Source: Bdellovibrionales bacterium (GTDB lineage Bacteria > Bdellovibrionota > UBA1018). Taken from it: 43,421 nucleotides of DNA. Position numbers and translations under genes: made by a program. The DNA is taken from positions 1 to 43,421 of the forward strand of contig CANCQK010000022.1 of NCBI GenBank assembly GCA_947380295.1, in the 5' to 3' direction. Below are positions 1 to 7,722 of this stretch, piece after piece. Position 1 is the first letter of the stretch; each line of letters begins with the position of its first letter. The notes below the pieces were generated by a model that made no database searches, was not told where the DNA came from, and saw only the letters and a program-made list of their open reading frames with translations.

Positions 1-156
1 GATGACGTTGGTGATGACGTTGGTGATGACGTTGGTGATGACGTTGGTGATGACGTTGGTGATGACGTTGGTGATGACGTTGGTGATGACGTTGGTGATG
101 ACGTTGGTGATGACGTTGGTGATGACGTTGGTGATGACGTTGGCGATGACGTTGGC
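1..156. repeat. 12-bp tandem repeat, 13 units visible
   Basis: The unit GATGACGTTGGT is repeated head to tail 13 times and continues past the left edge. Eleven units are identical; the two nearest unique sequence (133-156) end in GGC instead of GGT. Twelve is a multiple of three, so copy-number change would keep a reading frame. All three minus-strand frames and two plus-strand frames are open through it. The best coding reading is minus strand, giving a four-residue Ser/Pro/Thr/Ser repeat in the lipoprotein described at 1-311. Confidence 0.97.
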
Positions 157-311
157 GAGGTAGTCGAAGCGTCGCTCAGGACACTCAAGACGGCACCCGA
201 AATCTCGACTTTGCATCCCCCCAATGGAACGAGTGCCACCAGAAAAAAGATCGGGGCGATTCTCGGGAAGGTACTATTCGAAATTAAATAGAACTGCCTA
301 CACTTCAACAT
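1..311 (-). CDS. Lipoprotein with Ser/Thr/Pro tandem-repeat linker (3' end outside window)
   Basis: An ATG at 311-309 opens a minus-strand frame that stays open to the left edge. The first 33 residues look like a lipoprotein signal: a basic, polar N-region with Arg5 and Arg17, a hydrophobic run IFFLVALVPL (21-30) and a lipobox LGGC with Cys33. A short spacer (KVEISGAVLSVLSDAS) follows, then TTSPTSSPTSS-type four-residue repeats encoded by the 12-bp array. Ser/Thr/Pro repeats of this kind usually act as extended linkers holding a domain away from the membrane; that domain is not visible here. No Shine-Dalgarno is seen, and a strong promoter ends six bases before the ATG, so the mRNA may be leaderless. 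The competing plus-strand frame (a DDVG repeat ending with TAG at 291) has no signal sequence and looks less natural. Function unknown. Confidence 0.6.
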   Translation of the reverse strand, partial: MLKCRQFYLISNSTFPRIAPIFFLVALVPLGGCKVEISGAVLSVLSDASTTSPTSSPTSSPTSSPTSSPTSSPTSSPTSSPTSSPTSSPTSSPTSSPTSSPTS

Positions 312-317
312 ATCTTT

Positions 318-346
318 ATTTTAAATATGTTGACGTTATTTATCAA
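318..346 (-). promoter_or_regulatory. Sigma-70-like promoter for the repeat lipoprotein
   Basis: On the minus strand, -35 TTGATA (346-341), a 17-bp spacer and -10 TAAAAT (323-318) each match the consensus at five of six positions. The predicted start point falls on or next to the ATG at 311, which suggests a leaderless transcript. Confidence 0.5.
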
Positions 347-482
347 GTTTTGATTTCATCGGAACTCCTCACAAGTGGGTCAGAACCGACACTCCCCGAA
401 CTTACCGAGAGGCAACACCAAGAGATGACTCGAAATCAAATTGGTGTTAGCGTGCCAGTAGTTTTTATAAAGGAGGACGGCA

Positions 483-1415
483 ATGGCTCGAGGTTCAAAA
501 GTTTGGTGGAATGGCGCAGTGCTTCCAGTAGAAGAAGCGAAGATCAGCCTTTTTACGCATGCACTCCATTACGGTGTCGGTGCTTTTGAGGGGATTCGAG
601 CTTACCGCCAAAAATCAGGCCGAGGTGCTGTTTTTAGACTCCCTGAACACATTGAACGTCTCTTTGAAAGCTGTAAAATTCTAGATATCCAGATCCCTTT
701 TTCTCCCGATGAATTGGTCCAGGCCTGCCTTCAGACGTGTCGCGCCAATCAGTTTGAAGAGTGTTACATCCGTCCAATCGTGTTTATTGGAGATGGACCA
801 CTCGGGGTAAATCCCGGAACTCAACCTCCGATTGATGTTGCGATCCTGAATTGGGAGTGGGGCAGCTACCTAGGCGATCAAGGCAAAAATGCAGGGACAC
901 GCCTCAAGATCTCGAGTTTTATTCGCCCCCACGTTAACTCTGCGATGACCAAGGGTAAAATCACGGGTCAGTATGTCAATGGCGTGATGGCCAAGCGCGA
1001 GGCCATAGCCGCTGGCTTTGATGAGGCACTGCTCTTGGACTCGGATGGTTTTCTGACTGAGGGCAGCGGTGAAAACTTATTCATAGTCAAAGATGGACGC
1101 ATCAAAACGACTGCGCTGACCTCGATTCTCAACGGCATTACCCGAAAAACGGCCATCGAGTACCTCACATCGAAAAACTATCGAATTGATGAAGCCCGGT
1201 TCACTCGGGATGAGCTCTGGTGCGCTGACGAAGTCTTTCTCACAGGCACGGCTGCCGAAATCACGCCCGTTCGTGAGATTGACTATCGTCCGATTGGAAA
1301 AGGGAGTTACATGGGCAAGCCCGGTCCCATCACTCAAGAACTCCAAGCGGCTTATCACGAAATTGTGCGAGGAGAGTCATCCGAGTTTTCTCGGCACTGG
1401 CTGACCGCAATTTAA
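483..1415 (+). CDS. ilvE: Branched-chain amino acid aminotransferase
   Basis: This PLP-dependent (fold type IV) enzyme interconverts valine, leucine and isoleucine with their 2-oxo acids, using glutamate/2-oxoglutarate, in the cytoplasm. The 310-residue length is typical. Visible family features are the N-terminal HALHYGVGAFEGIR block (27-40), the Schiff-base lysine at about Lys159 in TKGKITGQYVN, the EGSGENLF cofactor loop (193-200) and FLTGTAAEI (252-260). The start is fixed by a strong ribosome site, AAGGAGG at 470-476, six bases before the ATG. It stands alone on the plus strand, and its stop overlaps the convergent glycosyltransferase gene by four bases. Confidence 0.96.
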   Translation: MARGSKVWWNGAVLPVEEAKISLFTHALHYGVGAFEGIRAYRQKSGRGAVFRLPEHIERLFESCKILDIQIPFSPDELVQACLQTCRANQFEECYIRPIVFIGDGPLGVNPGTQPPIDVAILNWEWGSYLGDQGKNAGTRLKISSFIRPHVNSAMTKGKITGQYVNGVMAKREAIAAGFDEALLLDSDGFLTEGSGENLFIVKDGRIKTTALTSILNGITRKTAIEYLTSKNYRIDEARFTRDELWCADEVFLTGTAAEITPVREIDYRPIGKGSYMGKPGPITQELQAAYHEIVRGESSEFSRHWLTAI

Positions 1416-2638
1416 TTCGGGCCCATCGGATCTTGAGACGGGTGCGGTGCATTCTGTAGGAGCTGCAAATTCACTTGCTCCATAGCCTGTTTGACAGTCA
1501 AACTTTTCATACAGGGGTAATAGTGACACGGGGTCCCTAGACATTTGAAGTCTTGACCACAATAGACCTCAGGAACCAGAATGCTCGCCCGTGAATCATC
1601 TGCCAAGTAGGGTCCCCAGCGGATGACGCTTTGCACTCGGATCGGCGGAAAAAATGTCACAACAGGAATTTGAAGGGCCACCGCTAAATGCAAAGGCCCT
1701 GTACTTGGGGCCACAACGAGTCGCGCGCAGCTATAAATCCCAGCCAAGAAATCAACCGAACGCCCATCGGTATTTCTGAAGAAAATCAATCGCCCAGGAG
1801 CATCAACTAAGAAGGGAGATATCGACTTTTCTACCTGATCGAGAAGCGCTCTCTCAGTAGGTCCACCCGTCACGACCACCTGAAATCCTTCTTGGACTAA
1901 GCCCCTGGCTAGCTCACAGTAGTGAGCTTCGGGCCAATTCAAAGCTGAACCTCCCATGCCCGGATGAATGACAATAGTGGAACCACCGTCTACCCGCCAT
2001 CCTCGGTTTTCCAGCCATTCCTTGGCTAGACTCGCCTGCTCGTTCGAGATGTGGACTTGAGTGGGAACACTTCGAGTACTCACCTGAATTCCGATTTTTT
2101 TTAGCAGCTCCAAATTATAGTCAGCTTCATGCATTTCTACTTGAGAGCGCCGTTGTCGAATTCCAAGATTATAAAACAAATAGGAATGCAACTTGCTCAC
2201 GGGACCAATCCTGTAGGTAATCCCAGCAAAATAAGTGGCCGCAGCAATTCTCCAATGAGACTGAAGGGTAATCGCAAACTGAAATCTATGTTTTTTCAAA
2301 TCAGCGACCAGATTCCAAAATCCTTGAAAACCACGATGTCGGCCATCAGGATCGTAGACCATGACTTCATTCACAGAGGAGAGCCCACGGAGAACTGGGG
2401 CAACGGACTCTCGAACGAGGAATGTGAGTTTAGCGCGTGGGTAACGCTTTTTAATCACTTCCAACACAGGGGTCGAAAGAATGACATCCCCTAACCGGTC
2501 TGGACGTACGACCAAAACATGAGCAGGCCGGGTGCTTAGAAACTTTCTCAGCTTATGGATCGCCCTAGGGCTAAACCTTTGAGACTGAATCTTGAAAAAG
2601 TGCGTACTCCTGAGAAATCGTGGAAGCATAACCCTCAT
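1412..2638 (-). CDS. Glycosyltransferase family 9 (lipopolysaccharide heptosyltransferase-like)
   Basis: A 408-residue GT-B enzyme of family 9, the family that adds ADP-heptose to the lipopolysaccharide core or similar sugars. After a basic N-terminal stretch, residues 40-75 show the family pattern HVLVVRPDRLGDVILSTPVL. The C-terminal half has the donor-site block with IYSCARLVVAPSTGPLHLA, followed by a Cys-rich segment (YCGQDFKCLGTPCHYYPC) seen in WaaF/WaaQ-like members. No signal peptide is visible, as expected for a cytoplasmic or membrane-face enzyme. It is the last gene of the minus-strand run, ten bases after cmk. The exact acceptor cannot be told from sequence; ADP-heptose:LPS heptosyltransferase is the most likely role. 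An alternative start is Met4. Confidence 0.88.
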   Translation of the reverse strand: MRVMLPRFLRSTHFFKIQSQRFSPRAIHKLRKFLSTRPAHVLVVRPDRLGDVILSTPVLEVIKKRYPRAKLTFLVRESVAPVLRGLSSVNEVMVYDPDGRHRGFQGFWNLVADLKKHRFQFAITLQSHWRIAAATYFAGITYRIGPVSKLHSYLFYNLGIRQRRSQVEMHEADYNLELLKKIGIQVSTRSVPTQVHISNEQASLAKEWLENRGWRVDGGSTIVIHPGMGGSALNWPEAHYCELARGLVQEGFQVVVTGGPTERALLDQVEKSISPFLVDAPGRLIFFRNTDGRSVDFLAGIYSCARLVVAPSTGPLHLAVALQIPVVTFFPPIRVQSVIRWGPYLADDSRASILVPEVYCGQDFKCLGTPCHYYPCMKSLTVKQAMEQVNLQLLQNAPHPSQDPMGPN

Positions 2639-2648
2639 GCTCTCGCAA

Positions 2649-3365
2649 TTACAGCCGTTCTACAATCAGCTTTTCCATCGTAGCAACCACTTGATCTAGA
2701 GTGAGTTGACTCGTGTCCAACTCGATCGCGTCTTGGGCTTTTTTCAGAGGCGCTACGGCACGAGTCGAATCACCCCGATCACGCTCCACAATCTGTGCCT
2801 TGACTTCCTCAAAGGATGGGGCGTCAGATCCTGCTGCCTCAAGCTCGATGAGACGACGCTTAGCCCGTTCATCCACGCTCGCATTGAGGAAAAACTTGAC
2901 GTCGGCATCAGGAAAAACCACAGTGCCGATGTCCCGTCCCTCCAAAATAGCACGACCTTGACACCCGAGGCGTCGCTGAAGTCCAAGCAATGCAGCCCTG
3001 ACCTCTGGGATCGATGAAACACGAGAGGCAGTCATCGTCACTTGAGGAGTTCTGATCAGATCAGTCAGGTCCCTGCCATTAGCAAAAATTCGATTCGCAG
3101 GATTTTTCTCAGGACTGCGTTGAAACTCAAGATGAACTGAGCGGGCCACATCCACTGCAGACGCAACAAAGTCGACTGCGGGTTCAACTCTCTCTTTTTC
3201 CAAGACTAAAAACCCAATTGCTCGATAGAGGGCTCCGGTGTCCACATGAACAAATCCAAGTTGGTCCGCCAGGCGACGAGTCGCCGTACTTTTTCCTGTG
3301 CCTGCTGGTCCATCAATCGCAATCACCGGACCCATTTTTGGAACTTTTACGAACGACTTCTCCAT
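2649..3365 (-). CDS. cmk: Cytidylate kinase
   Basis: Cytoplasmic (d)CMP kinase, transferring phosphate from ATP in pyrimidine nucleotide synthesis. The 238-residue protein has the P-loop GPAGTGKST near residues 20-28, the VDTGALYRA substrate motif, the LEGRDIGTVVFPDADVKFFL core and an RDRGDSTRAVAPL lid-like segment. The ATG lies three bases after the hisC stop with AGAGG upstream, so the two genes are translationally close. Met11, just before the P-loop strand, is a possible alternative start. Linkage of hisC and cmk occurs in many bacteria, often with aroA and rpsA; those two are absent here. Confidence 0.95.
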   Translation of the reverse strand: MEKSFVKVPKMGPVIAIDGPAGTGKSTATRRLADQLGFVHVDTGALYRAIGFLVLEKERVEPAVDFVASAVDVARSVHLEFQRSPEKNPANRIFANGRDLTDLIRTPQVTMTASRVSSIPEVRAALLGLQRRLGCQGRAILEGRDIGTVVFPDADVKFFLNASVDERAKRRLIELEAAGSDAPSFEEVKAQIVERDRGDSTRAVAPLKKAQDAIELDTSQLTLDQVVATMEKLIVERL

Positions 3366-3368
3366 CCC

Positions 3369-4493
3369 TTACCTCTTTGCAAAACCGCTCAAAACATTGA
3401 GGGCTCTCTCATTTTCAGCCGGAGTACCCACAGAAATCCGCAGGGCATGCGGCAAACCATAATTCATAACAGGGCGTAAAATCACGCCCTTTGTTAAACA
3501 TTTTTGATACAAATCAAAACCAGAAAGCCCAAAGCCTAATTGCGCGTTGATCAGCACGAAATTTCCCTGACTTTTCCAAAAGGGCACTTCCATTTCGGCT
3601 AATTTGCTCTCCCAGAGACTCATACCGGTGACATTGAGGCTGCGAGCTTGCTCAACAAACTCCTGATCTTCGAGAGCCGCTTCTGCACCAATCAGGGCCA
3701 GGGAATTTAGATTGAACGGCTGACGAACCTTATCGAGGATTGAAATCATTTCAGAACTTGCAACTCCATAACCGACACGGAGTCCCGCCAAGCCGTAGAC
3801 TTTTGAAAACGTCTTGAGAATCACCAAATTAGGATAAACTTTAAGGAACTCTTTCGGGTTTGGGCAATCCAGTGATGTAATATATTCGCCATAAGCATCA
3901 TCTAGGGCAACAATGACAGATCCATCTCGGATCAGTGACATTTCTCTGAAAAAATCCGCCAACTCTCGCCTCGGAATATAAACCCCAGTCGGGTTATTCG
4001 GGTTTGCCAAGAAAACAATTTTTGCCTTCTCGTTGGACTTTACTTTCTCGATCACCGCGCTCAAATCACATTTCAGCCCCTCATCGACTGGAGCGATCTC
4101 GGAGATTACGCCATGAATTTGAGCACAGATCTGATAGGCGATAAAGGCGGCACGATGAGTGACAATCGCGTCACCCACGAGGCAAAAGGTTCGAATCAAA
4201 AGATCGATAATTTCGTTTGAACCATTTCCCAAAATCAAATTTTGAGAAAAAACCCCCTCGTGAGCACTCAAAGCAGTCTTTAAACCAAACCCACTTCCGT
4301 CTGGATAGCGATGGAGGTCTTTCAGCCCCTTACGAATGGCAACCACAGCTCTCGGGCTAGGGCCCAAGGGGTTTTCATTGGAAGCTAATTTCACGACTTT
4401 TTTGATCTTGTATTCTCTCCGAGTTTCCTCGATGGGCTTGCCAGGAACATACGGAACCAGGCTTCGAATATAATCTGGAATGTGAAGGGTCAT
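3369..4493 (-). CDS. hisC: Histidinol-phosphate (or aromatic amino acid) aminotransferase
   Basis: A 374-residue fold-type-I PLP aminotransferase. Visible features are KLASNENPLGPSP (35-47), GNGSNEIIDLL (89-99), FLANPNNPTG (161-170), the LDDAYGEY block (197-204) with the pyridine-contacting Asp, and the PLP lysine Lys231 in TFSKVYGLAGLRVGYG. It converts imidazole acetol-phosphate to histidinol-phosphate. Because the neighbour is cmk and no other his gene is present, it may instead, or also, serve phenylalanine/tyrosine synthesis. It lies 64 bp after cheR-cheB on the same strand. No good ribosome site precedes the ATG. Confidence 0.92.
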   Translation of the reverse strand: MTLHIPDYIRSLVPYVPGKPIEETRREYKIKKVVKLASNENPLGPSPRAVVAIRKGLKDLHRYPDGSGFGLKTALSAHEGVFSQNLILGNGSNEIIDLLIRTFCLVGDAIVTHRAAFIAYQICAQIHGVISEIAPVDEGLKCDLSAVIEKVKSNEKAKIVFLANPNNPTGVYIPRRELADFFREMSLIRDGSVIVALDDAYGEYITSLDCPNPKEFLKVYPNLVILKTFSKVYGLAGLRVGYGVASSEMISILDKVRQPFNLNSLALIGAEAALEDQEFVEQARSLNVTGMSLWESKLAEMEVPFWKSQGNFVLINAQLGFGLSGFDLYQKCLTKGVILRPVMNYGLPHALRISVGTPAENERALNVLSGFAKR

Positions 4494-4557
4494 CTTTTTG
4501 TTACATCACGAGAACGGGAACGAAGCAACATCGGAGCTGAGATCACTTCGGTTGCCA

Positions 4558-6000
4558 CTAGGCTGCCTGAGTGCTGAAAATTTCCACCATTTCCTCAGGA
4601 GAGGTCTGAATTTGCAACGCCCCCAGATCGGCGGCAGCCCGAGGCATGCCATAGACCGCACAACTTTCTTCAGACTGACCCAGAGTCAGTGCACCGAGCT
4701 CGCGCAGGCGAAGCATTTCTCGTGCACCATCGCTCCCCATCCCGGTCAACATAATCGCGATACTCCGGCTGGCAATCATCAGATCATCCATAGAATCGAA
4801 AAGTTGACTCACGGAAGGCTTAAACCGGTTCACGGGAGGGCCATCCATCGGGACGCCAAAAAACGAAGTCCCGCGCTTCTCCACAGTGAGATGAGTGCCC
4901 CCGGCTGCGATATAGGCATGACCCCACATCAGTTCAGAGGAAGTTCTCAGTTCGACCGTCGGCCGTCCTGTTTGTTGTTGAAGTCGATTTGCAAAGGCTT
5001 CAGTGAAGTTTCCAGGCATGTGCTGAACGACTACAATGGGCGGACAATCTTTTGGAAACCCTTCAAGAAGCAGCTTAACAATTTCAGTTCCACCCGTAGA
5101 TGAACCGATAGCAACCAAGTCGAAATCCCTGATCTCAAAATGGGCCTGTTTTTTTCGCCGACGATGCACCTCACTCTTTTGTGGAGCCTCAACTTCAACT
5201 GATGGTACCCTGGTCAGTCCACTCTCACGGCGATAGATCGAATTGCCCTCAGTCACCAGTTCAGGAATCATTTGATTCAATGATTCAGAAAGACCCAAGA
5301 CCAAATGCCCGCTGGGCTGGAGATGTCCCGTGAGTTTTTGACAAACCTCAACCATTCGATCGCGGGTAAAATAGATCATGACATTTCGCAAAAAAATCGC
5401 ATCAAACAAGACTCTCTCTGGAAGCTGATCCGACACCAGATTAAACTGTCTAATCTTAATGGATTCGCGCAGCGCTCGCCGCACAAGCTCATCCACCTTC
5501 CAATTCGGAGGAGAAATCTGTTTGAGTTTCTGCCAGTGATGAGCAAAATGGTCTCCCTCAGGAATTCCAGAAGCCTCTTGAATCGCTCTTTCGCTGAGAT
5601 CAGTTCCCAGAATTCGAAATTGACTCGGGTCAAGGCCCACTTTCAAACAAAGAAACATGATGCTATAAATTTCAGGACCAGTGGAGCAAGCCGCTGACCA
5701 AATCTGAACACGTTCTTGATTTCTGAGTTTATTTTGTAAAACCGTCTTAAGCCATCGAAAATGAACCATCTCCCGAAACCACTCAGTTTTGTGGGTCGTT
5801 AACGACTCAATACAAATTTTCATCTCTTCAGGATCATTTTTAAGAATTTGTAGGTAGTTTCTAAAATTTTGCGCATCCCGTTCGCGGAGACGGTTGCCAA
5901 TCCTGGTTTGAACCAGATTCCATTTCTCCATGGTGAGGTGAATGCCTACTTCACTTTCGAACCACCTTGAAAACTCATCAAATCCTAAGTTCGTTTCCAA
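4558..6000 (-). CDS. CheR-CheB fusion: chemoreceptor methyltransferase plus methylesterase, no receiver domain
   Basis: One 480-residue protein joins the two opposing receptor-adaptation enzymes. Residues 1-260 are CheR-like: LTTHKTEWFRE (68-77), the S-adenosylmethionine site WSAACSTGPEIYS (101-113), LGTDLSERAI (131-140) and FDAIFLRNVMIYF (199-211). After a basic linker (270-290), residues 292-480 are a CheB catalytic domain: AIGSSTGGTE with catalytic Ser301, QHMP with His327 and GMGSDGA with Asp424. CheB normally carries an N-terminal receiver that activates it when phosphorylated by CheA; none is present, so esterase control must differ. The start is a TTG twelve bases after the cheA stop and in the same reading frame as cheA. 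The upstream GGGGGAG is only two bases from the TTG, which is unusually close. Confidence 0.93.
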   Translation of the reverse strand: METNLGFDEFSRWFESEVGIHLTMEKWNLVQTRIGNRLRERDAQNFRNYLQILKNDPEEMKICIESLTTHKTEWFREMVHFRWLKTVLQNKLRNQERVQIWSAACSTGPEIYSIMFLCLKVGLDPSQFRILGTDLSERAIQEASGIPEGDHFAHHWQKLKQISPPNWKVDELVRRALRESIKIRQFNLVSDQLPERVLFDAIFLRNVMIYFTRDRMVEVCQKLTGHLQPSGHLVLGLSESLNQMIPELVTEGNSIYRRESGLTRVPSVEVEAPQKSEVHRRRKKQAHFEIRDFDLVAIGSSTGGTEIVKLLLEGFPKDCPPIVVVQHMPGNFTEAFANRLQQQTGRPTVELRTSSELMWGHAYIAAGGTHLTVEKRGTSFFGVPMDGPPVNRFKPSVSQLFDSMDDLMIASRSIAIMLTGMGSDGAREMLRLRELGALTLGQSEESCAVYGMPRAAADLGALQIQTSPEEMVEIFSTQAA

Positions 6001-6012
6001 TACTCCCCCAAT

Positions 6013-7695
6013 TCAAGCAGCTCGGCTGTTCACCAAAAAATCGGAATAACCATCAGCGAGATCACCTAAATTAAGAACAATACCCGGAGTACCATCCCCT
6101 AGTAAGGTAGCTGCGACGTAACCCCTTCGACTTTTAATTTCATCACTCAGTGGCTTTTGCACAATCTTTTGAACTCCAATAATTTCATCGATCAAATAGG
6201 CCCGATTCCCATTCTTTCGAGTCAACAAAGCTGGAACATCCTTGGAGTCGAAGTTCCTTGGATGAGTCGTTCGACTGAGACACCGACGAAGATCAATGAC
6301 GTCAAATAATTCATTTCGAATCCTGATTGTAGATCGATTTTTACCCGTAGTGACCCAGCTTGACCAATCTGCCGGGCGAATCCTGCTAATTTCATCAATA
6401 TCCGAGTTCGGGATCACAAATCGAGTGTGATCCACCCTCACCACCGCACCATTGAATATAGCCAGGGTCAGAGGGAGTTTAATCCGAATCGTCATACCGC
6501 GACCCAATCGACTCTCGAGTTCGACCTGGCCCTTGAGCCTTTGAATCGACTCTTCTACGACGTTCATTCCTACTCCACGTCCTGAAATTTCACTCACCGT
6601 ATCTTTGGTCGAAAATCCATTAGAAAAAATCAACCGATAAGATTCAGAATCACTCATCCGCGAAGCCTTTTCAGGGGACAAAATTCCTTTTTCAATCGCT
6701 TTCCGCCTGAGTTTCTCGGGATCTAGGCCTCTTCCATCATCACTCACTTCGAGCCAAAATTGGCCACCCACTCGCTTAGCTTCCACATGAACTCGACCTA
6801 AAGATGATTTACCCAGCTGAACTCTCTGATGAGGGTCTTCTAAACCATGATCAACTGCGTTCCTCACCATGTGAGTCAGCGGATCTGATAATGCCTCGAT
6901 CATCGTCTTATCGATTTCAGTGGTCTCACCGCCACACGTAAAATCGACTTCTTTCTTGCATAAATTGGCCGCGTCTCGAACTGCTCGTTCAAGCTTAGTA
7001 AAAGTAATTTTCATATTGACCATCGTTAATGAAAGCGCATGATTTTGTAACTCAAGAGTCAATTTATTCATTTGAGCAATTGTCTTGATCAAAAGATCGC
7101 GGTGGCTCACTAAATCATCTTTACATTGGTCCAAGACCGACTGAAGGATTACCTGTTCACCGAAAGCTTCGAGTAAAAAATCAAGTTTAGCCTTTGGAAC
7201 TCGAAAAGATGCGTTTTCAAGACGGGAGGTCTTTGCTGGGGAGGCTTCTTTAGTATCTGAATGTTCGGGATGAATCGTTAAATGAGCACCCGAATTCGAG
7301 GCATTTCGAACTCGATTCTCAAGCTCCCTCACTAAGCTCTCATGCTGAAGGGGCTGAGTTGGATGAACAGAAAGAACCTCAACCGATTTTTTAAGAGCAT
7401 CTAAGCAATGAAAAAGAAAACTCAAATTCTCTGGAGCATTAGGAATGGACTTGTGCTTGATCGCTAAGATGTAATCTTCAACTCCATGAGCTAAGGTCGC
7501 AATCTCAACGAATCCAACTGCTTTTCCAGAACCTTTTAAGTTGTGGGCAAGTCGAGTCAGCTCTTCAAAGACCTCGATATTTTCTGGATTTTTTTCAAGC
7601 TGTAAGGAAAGCCCTTCCACTCGCCCCAGTAAGTCGATGGATTCCTGGAGAAATCCTTCTCGAAGTTCTTTTAAAAACTCATCGTCATCACTCAT
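6013..7695 (-). CDS. cheA: Chemotaxis-type histidine kinase CheA
   Basis: A 560-residue kinase controlled by chemoreceptors. Domains in order: HPt (1-110) with phosphoacceptor His51 in AHNLKGSG; a short linker (about 115-165) with no recognisable P2 response-regulator-binding domain; dimerisation helices (170-240); an ATP-binding domain (250-410) with DPLTHMVRNAVDHGLE (271-286), DDGRGL (319-324) and GRGVGMNVV (372-380); and a CheW-like regulatory domain (410-560). Key catalytic residues are all present. It sits 27 bp after the transducer gene and twelve bases before cheR-cheB. No CheY or other receiver protein is encoded in the window, so its phosphate acceptor is unknown. A GGTAGGG stretch precedes the ATG. 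Confidence 0.95.
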   Translation of the reverse strand: MSDDDEFLKELREGFLQESIDLLGRVEGLSLQLEKNPENIEVFEELTRLAHNLKGSGKAVGFVEIATLAHGVEDYILAIKHKSIPNAPENLSFLFHCLDALKKSVEVLSVHPTQPLQHESLVRELENRVRNASNSGAHLTIHPEHSDTKEASPAKTSRLENASFRVPKAKLDFLLEAFGEQVILQSVLDQCKDDLVSHRDLLIKTIAQMNKLTLELQNHALSLTMVNMKITFTKLERAVRDAANLCKKEVDFTCGGETTEIDKTMIEALSDPLTHMVRNAVDHGLEDPHQRVQLGKSSLGRVHVEAKRVGGQFWLEVSDDGRGLDPEKLRRKAIEKGILSPEKASRMSDSESYRLIFSNGFSTKDTVSEISGRGVGMNVVEESIQRLKGQVELESRLGRGMTIRIKLPLTLAIFNGAVVRVDHTRFVIPNSDIDEISRIRPADWSSWVTTGKNRSTIRIRNELFDVIDLRRCLSRTTHPRNFDSKDVPALLTRKNGNRAYLIDEIIGVQKIVQKPLSDEIKSRRGYVAATLLGDGTPGIVLNLGDLADGYSDFLVNSRAA

Positions 7696-7722
7696 GGTAT
7701 CACCCTACCACCCAGTCGCACT

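Noticed and set aside
1..156. CRISPR array
   Set aside because: Units are contiguous 12-mers with no spacers.
1..291. Plus-strand frame with a DDVG repeat ending at TAG 289-291
   Set aside because: Possible, but the minus strand gives a signal peptide, lipobox and promoter in the right places; the plus-strand tail shows no recognisable features.
470..500. TATAAA next to the ilvE ribosome site as a -10 box
   Set aside because: It would start transcription at or after the ribosome site, contradicting the obvious Shine-Dalgarno.
224..589. 121-residue plus-strand frame before ilvE
   Set aside because: No ribosome site, odd composition, and it overlaps the ilvE start, which has a strong ribosome site.
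4498..5103. 201-residue plus-strand frame opposite cheR-cheB
   Set aside because: Antisense to a well-supported catalytic domain; no family features.
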